Assembly (NCBI GenBank): GCA_015501605.1 | Contig: JADNRZ010000011.1 | Span: 744,001 to 808,000, forward strand | Reading direction: 5' to 3' | Length of the DNA: 64,000 nt | From: Panaeolus papilionaceus | Taxonomy: Eukaryota > Basidiomycota > Agaricomycetes > Agaricales | Part shown: piece after piece, positions 59,125-64,000 of the stretch | Layout of the letters: each line of letters begins with the position of its first letter | How positions within the stretch are numbered: position 1 is the first letter of the stretch | The notes under the pieces: generated by a model | The model's database searches: none | Seen by the model: only the letters and a program-made list of their open reading frames with translations | What the model was told of the DNA's origin: nothing | Made by a program: the position numbers and the translations under genes

Positions 59125-61641
59125 TTATGCAAAAGAGCCAGGAACACTCTGACCTTCCTTCGCCTTCTCCTCAGCAGCAGCAGCAGCGGCAAGCGTTTGC
59201 GCCACGGGTGCAGCAGGCGAACTCGTCACCGGCTCGATCTTGGGGTGTGGATGCTCGACAGTTCCTGCAGCGGCTTGCTTGACGTTCACTCCCATCTGCT
59301 GCGGCGTGAACATGTACATAGGCGGTGCTCCCGGTGCTACGAGGCCCTGGTATGGTTGATATCCAGGAGGAGCATAAACTCCAAACGCCGCGCCCATTGG
59401 CTGAGATCGTGTCCTAGGTCTCTCGTGATGAGCACCATCGGGTTGTCCCTCTAGTTTCGGTGGAGAGAGCGCAAGGGTTTCACCATCGTCAGTCGTTGCC
59501 ACAACTGGCATGGGGAATCCAGGAAGGCCAGGGATCGGAAAAGGTGGATATGGGAAAGGGTACACAGGCATGGGTGGCATGCCTTTCATACGCTCAACCT
59601 CGTCATCCACTGTCGATGTGGTTCGTCTACGCTTTGAGTGCCGACTGCCAGAATGGTGACGATGATGGTGGTCATGGTGGTCATGATGATGATGCCTGTG
59701 CCTCGACGAAGAATGGTGATGGTGATGGTGCTTATGGTGTTTCTCTTTATCACGAGTAGAAGACTCGTGATGATGGTGTCTTCGTTTTTCCTTAGTACGA
59801 GTCCTTCCTCGATCGTCCCTTTCATCCTTGTGCCTCCTGTCCCTGTCCCTGTCACGGGCACTTCCACTTCCGGTCGTCAGAAGATCAAGGGAATTAGAAT
59901 TACTGCTGCGTTTTGTGCGGCCAAGGACCGCGTGATACCAGGAAGACATGGGCTTGGTTTTCTTTGGCCGAATTTTGCCTCCTTTCTCCTGCTCCCCGGG
60001 AAGGTAATCAACGGTGACCCTGTCGCGTGAGATCCAGGGCATGTTATACAGTCTCTTGAAAAACCGTTCTATAGGATTCAAGTTGGTCGAGTACGAGCGA
60101 TCGGATCGATAGTAAGATGTTCCCGTCAGGGTAGTTCCCGTTACGGTCGCTAGCGGTTCTGGGGACATCGTAGTCATCACACGATAATCGTCCGCTGGTT
60201 GTGGACTGACGCTGATCGGCGAAAGCAAATCGTCTGGCTCGTGGATACCAGTCATAGGAGGAAGTGTCGTAAAAAGCATAGTGGGATGCTGAGGCTGATG
60301 TTCATCATAGTCCTCTGAAAGTGCTTGATGAAGAGGAAAGGGAGTCTCAATAGATAAACGATTATTCCCTGGGATCAGAGAAGGTGGAGGTGGAGTATCG
60401 GAGCGCGTATTGGAAATTGTTTGCGGTCTAAATAATATCCCTGTAGGAGGCCTGGGATTGGGGTTTGGTTCTGCTCGAAGAGGGCTAGGTGAACGAGCGG
60501 GAGAGGCTGATCGTATATCAGGTGAAGATGGTGCGTCGATGTTTGGGGGTGACGGAGAGCGGATGGGTGGGGGGAGCATTGGGTATACTGGTGCCCCCTG
60601 CTGCTTGTCGTAATCTGAACTAACATATGATAACGTTTGCCCATGACTGGGATGAGTCGGTAACCCACCAGGCATGGTTTCTTCAGGTGAAGTCGGTTCA
60701 TCGTGACCAACTAGCGACTGATCATTTGGGTATTGAGTGTTGCGACCTTCATTGAAATCCATAATCGTGATCCGGGGGACGGTAGGCCCAGTATCATCAT
60801 GATGCTGTTCCTCATGCGCTTCTTCAGCTGGGTCAGTGACGGGGGGAGGAGGAACTCGGCGGATCGAATTTTGTCTGGGTCTTGGGTTTGGATTCTCCGA
60901 GTTTGACAGACGCACGACCTGAGGAGGAGGACTGGGGGCATTAGACTCCACCTCCGGAATTTCGCTCAGAGGGGCTTGTGGATATGTTCGGAGAAGGAGA
61001 GTATTTGACGACAGATCAGAGATAGAAGATGGAAGGGGTTTCATTGGTTGCGAAGGTTGGACGAATTGGGGTTGAGGAGGGGGTTTTGGAAGATAACGAG
61101 ACTGAGGCATCGGTTTGGATGGCATTTGAGCACCATTTGAAGTCATGGGCAAGGGTGGAATTGGGTTGTCAGCACCAACCGTCGGTCTCCTTGTTGGAAA
61201 GCTATGATCGGAATCGCTATGTGTCGATCCGCTCCGACTAAACATTTTCTTCGGGAAATTTGTAAACCCCTTCATCAAGCCACCTATCAAGGTGGGCTTT
61301 TTCTGGGGTGGAAGTCGACTTGATGGTCCAGCCAAGTTTGGGTATTGTGGACTAAAAGCATTTGGATCCAGCCTTTCTCCGTCCTCATCGTCATCAAGGT
61401 TTTGAGGTTCTGAGGTGTTCACAACCCGTAGTGGAGGAGGGTATGGATTAGGGAGTGGTCGTGAGGATTGAACAGGTGTGGGTAGCCCCAGTGGTTGTGC
61501 CGTGGAGGGTCCAGGACGGTCATGAGGGCTATAAGTAACCCAGGAAAGTGTGTTAGGATTTGTTACCGCTGATGGACGGGGCTGAGGAGGTCTTCCTGCT
61601 GGACGAGGTCTGGGTCCAACAGTCGTGGTGTAATTCGACAT
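59125..61641 (-). CDS. Long disordered protein with LNPIERFFK-type module (paralogue 2)
   Basis: Single exon, 838 aa from ATG 61641. The upstream frame continues open for 81 codons without coding character, so the Met in MSNYTTT was chosen. The protein is Pro-rich from the N-terminus, has an acidic block (DDDEDGERLD), a patch TLIGGLMKGFTNFPKKMF like the FVGGFFKGLKK of paralogue 1, then the module LNPIERFFKRLYNMPW-ISRDRVTVDYLPG, PMSSWYHAVLGR, a His/Arg/Asp-rich tract (59640-59780), and a C-terminal FGVYAPPGYQPY-type end. The order of blocks equals that of 5492-7962, with shared anchor motifs at the same relative places. There is no signal peptide or enzyme motif. It may act as a scaffold, but function is unknown. 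Confidence 0.85.
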   Translation of the reverse strand: MSNYTTTVGPRPRPAGRPPQPRPSAVTNPNTLSWVTYSPHDRPGPSTAQPLGLPTPVQSSRPLPNPYPPPLRVVNTSEPQNLDDDEDGERLDPNAFSPQYPNLAGPSSRLPPQKKPTLIGGLMKGFTNFPKKMFSRSGSTHSDSDHSFPTRRPTVGADNPIPPLPMTSNGAQMPSKPMPQSRYLPKPPPQPQFVQPSQPMKPLPSSISDLSSNTLLLRTYPQAPLSEIPEVESNAPSPPPQVVRLSNSENPNPRPRQNSIRRVPPPPVTDPAEEAHEEQHHDDTGPTVPRITIMDFNEGRNTQYPNDQSLVGHDEPTSPEETMPGGLPTHPSHGQTLSYVSSDYDKQQGAPVYPMLPPPIRSPSPPNIDAPSSPDIRSASPARSPSPLRAEPNPNPRPPTGILFRPQTISNTRSDTPPPPSLIPGNNRLSIETPFPLHQALSEDYDEHQPQHPTMLFTTLPPMTGIHEPDDLLSPISVSPQPADDYRVMTTMSPEPLATVTGTTLTGTSYYRSDRSYSTNLNPIERFFKRLYNMPWISRDRVTVDYLPGEQEKGGKIRPKKTKPMSSWYHAVLGRTKRSSNSNSLDLLTTGSGSARDRDRDRRHKDERDDRGRTRTKEKRRHHHHESSTRDKEKHHKHHHHHHSSSRHRHHHHDHHDHHHRHHSGSRHSKRRRTTSTVDDEVERMKGMPPMPVYPFPYPPFPIPGLPGFPMPVVATTDDGETLALSPPKLEGQPDGAHHERPRTRSQPMGAAFGVYAPPGYQPYQGLVAPGAPPMYMFTPQQMGVNVKQAAAGTVEHPHPKIEPVTSSPAAPVAQTLAAAAAAEEKAKEGQSVPGSFA

Positions 61642-63168
61642 ATCCTGATTGTCGAAATAAAGGGAATACTTGGGTATAAAAATCAGGGCGTCAACACAAA
61701 ATTTTGTAGGGGATTTTCTCGAGTAAAACGTACAAGTTATGGGGGAAATAGGTCGCACAGCTGGAATGAGAACCACGCAAAAATGGGGTACTCGACGTGA
61801 GTTATAGCGCACCAGTGCTGGGTGGAGCATGGGAACCACAGTCTCTAATATGAATACAGCTGCATGCTGCATAATGCATTCCATGTTGGGCGAGTACCGG
61901 TTTCATCCTTCGTTCCAGGTCTTAGTTGCCTTGAGGCTTCACGGCTTTACGATGTAGCCTCAAGTTTAACCATGCTTTGGTCAAATGCGTCCATTCCACC
62001 TATACAGCCTGGCAAATTCCATGCCCGTCAACTTACAAGTCCCAGATAAGTTTGAACCAAGGCACTTTAAATCGCACAGGAAAGGCCAGCGAGTAGTACT
62101 TTGAGTGCGAGGTTAAAATTGCAGAAATCCGGACCCTGTAGAGTTCAGGTGGTCTCGTAAGCGCAGAGCCGTACATCATCCAAGATGTATCATATGACGC
62201 ATGACTTGAATTCGTGCCTCAGACAATGTAGGGCCATGGACGAAAATTGACGCTGAAGAACGCATACGCTGACGGTGTAGCGGCATGAAGAGCGGCAGGG
62301 CGGACGGCATCAAATCGGGTATTGAAAGGTGTTCCCACGGGAGGAGTTACTAATACGCAGCACGAACGCTAATTATAAGTACTGTAAAGGGTTGCGGAAT
62401 TATTGCAATTTGTGTATGTTATTAAATATATGTAACCTTCACCCCTCACAGATCTTATCAAACATCGAAACTGAATGGTGCTGAAGATGCTAACCAACCC
62501 AGCGCTGCGCAAGAACTGCGTGGTAATCGGTGTCGTGAAGTACTGACGCATTTCTAGTATGTAGTTCCATTTCGGAAGGTGTCGGCGCTCATGCAGTTAG
62601 GTTACAGCGCTCAGACCGGAATTAGGTCGCAAAAAGGAGAGGACGAACAGTGAATAACCCAATTTCACTCCACTGTATCCCCCTTCATCTGAATTGGGGA
62701 CGAGTATCGCCACTAGGAATTCCCCGTTTTGAATTGAATACGTTGTTCCAATTCTCAAATGAAATCTCTCCAGCGATGTCCAAGGACAGTCAATAACGAA
62801 CGTTACGGTTTCTTGGTTTTGAAACAACAAATTCGGGTGAGCTTTTCGGGGTCTATACCCCACATTTCAATTCTGCCCCAGTTTTGACATGAAAACAGAA
62901 AGGGGTTTCCCTCATTTTGACTGCCCTGAGTAAAAAATGGCTCACACATCCCAGCCCATCGGACATCGCGCCGATGCCCAGTATTCATTCCGCCAAAGGA
63001 GCTCATCTGATCTTCATCACTCTGTGATAACTACCAGATAGAAATTCTTCTTTCATCGACGCTTCCATCGGACAAACGCTTCAAAAGGTCTTTGAACCTG
63101 TGGCCCTGGAATGGAGGCAAAGTATAAAAGCACACTCAGATCGCAGTACTTTCACTTCATACTCAACC
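61642..63168. other. Divergent intergenic region
   Basis: 1.5 kb with no supported gene. Short frames on the minus strand near 62.6-63.0 kb lack any motif. The last 50 nt hold the tyrosinase TATA box. Confidence 0.5.
63123..63129 (+). promoter_or_regulatory. TATA box of the tyrosinase gene
   Basis: TATAAAA, with 39 nt between it and the ATG at 63169, and a good fungal promoter distance. Confidence 0.6.
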
Positions 63169-64000
63169 ATGTCCGCAGAATTCGTTATTACTGGTGCTTC
63201 AGGCGGTGTCGCCACTCGTCTCGAGATCAACGACCTCATCCGTGATGAGAAGTTCTTCTCGCTGTATATTCAAGCGCTCCGTGAGTTCTTTCCACTCCTT
63301 TGGCATTGAGCAAACGTTCCATTCGAAGCTGATTCTAACTGTTTGATCATCCCGACAGAGGCCATGTCCAACAGCGACCAGGCCCAAACAGAGTCGTTTT
63401 TCCAAATCGGTGGCATCCATGGGCTGCCTTACGTACCATGGGCTGGTGCCACTGGTGACAGAGACCCAGATACTACTTGGGGTGGATATTGCATTCATGG
63501 TTCCACACTCTTTCCCACATGGCACCGCCCATACATGATGTTGATCGAAGTCAGTATCTCCCTGCATGGGTGTCCCGCATCCTGAACTGAACCTTTGTTA
63601 TTAGCAAATTTTGCAAAAGCATGCCCTCGAAATCGCTCAGACTTACACTGTCAATCAAGCGGCGTGGGTGGCCGCTGCCAATGCTCTCCGCCAGCCATAC
63701 TGGGACTGGGCTCGAAACGCTACTCCTCCCCCAGAGGTTATCTCTCTCACCCAAGTACCCATCACTGGACCCAATGGGACAAGGATCACCGTCAACAATC
63801 CTCTGGTTGCGTACCGTTTCCACCCGATTGACAGGTCCTTCCCTCGACCATATAGCAGCTGGCCAACTACTCTCAGACAACCGACTAGCACACGACCCGA
63901 TGCTCAGGCCAATGTCACACGCCTTCGAAGGTAAATTACTTTCTCTTGTGTGCACATCACTGTTTTAACAATGTTCAATTTTATCTTTCAGAGTCTTGCA
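63169..64000 (+). CDS. Tyrosinase (polyphenol oxidase), 3' end outside window
   Basis: Exons 63169-63280, 63359-63549, 63605-63930 and 63992 onward, cut by the right edge. The visible 210 residues match the N-terminal half of mushroom tyrosinases: conserved [17 protein letters not shown], then CuA ligands H58 (GGIHGLP), H84 (C82-I-H84) and H93 (PTWHRPY). C82 sits two residues before H84, as in the Cys-His thioether bridge of fungal tyrosinases. RQPYWDWA and [10 protein letters not shown] follow. The enzyme oxidises monophenols and diphenols to quinones on the melanin path, usually as a latent proenzyme. There is no signal peptide, as in Agaricus-type enzymes. The CuB site and C-terminal tail lie outside the window. 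Confidence 0.93.

Overview
The window is nuclear DNA from a filamentous basidiomycete, very probably an Agaricomycete. The evidence is dense genes split by many 49-90 nt GT-AG introns, tRNA genes with introns, and a gene set typical of mushrooms: a type-3 copper tyrosinase, a CE15 glucuronoyl esterase, a GH1 beta-glucosidase, a PTR2 peptide transporter, F-box and BTB proteins, AIG1-like GTPases and an NCA2 protein. Exon structures below were rebuilt by hand from splice signals, reading phase and paralogue comparison.

Layout. 1-17 kb: a membrane protein cut by the left edge, a BTB protein, a long disordered protein, a divergent pair of SDR genes with a truncated third copy, a tRNA-Gly with an 8-nt intron, and a seven-exon protein kinase with a long disordered tail. 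17.4-30.7 kb: an array of AIG1-like P-loop GTPase genes, four intact and one a chimeric pseudogene carrying a 202-bp hairpin-rich insertion, with one unrelated small gene (27.3-28.6 kb) inside it. Part of the array is a tandem segmental duplication. 31-40 kb: a four-helix membrane protein, NCA2, an F-box protein, an intron-containing tRNA-Phe and a small membrane protein. 41.6-53.4 kb: PTR2 transporter, glucuronoyl esterase, SDR, beta-glucosidase and a salicylate-hydroxylase-like FAD monooxygenase, a neighbourhood that would fit plant-wall degradation and use of its products. 54.8-64 kb: an ASCC1/AKAP7-like 2H phosphoesterase, a small membrane protein, a dead F-box gene, a paralogue of the 5.5-8 kb disordered protein, and the start of a tyrosinase cut by the right edge.

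The most noteworthy region is the GTPase array. Its members share a six-exon plan in which the Walker A loop sits on a 34-nt mini-exon. Their N-termini diverge strongly while the G domain is conserved, and there are signs of duplication, recombination and decay. This resembles birth-and-death families seen in immunity or self-recognition, but nothing in the sequence proves such a role. Two non-canonical GC-AG introns were inferred because only they keep the conserved frames open.
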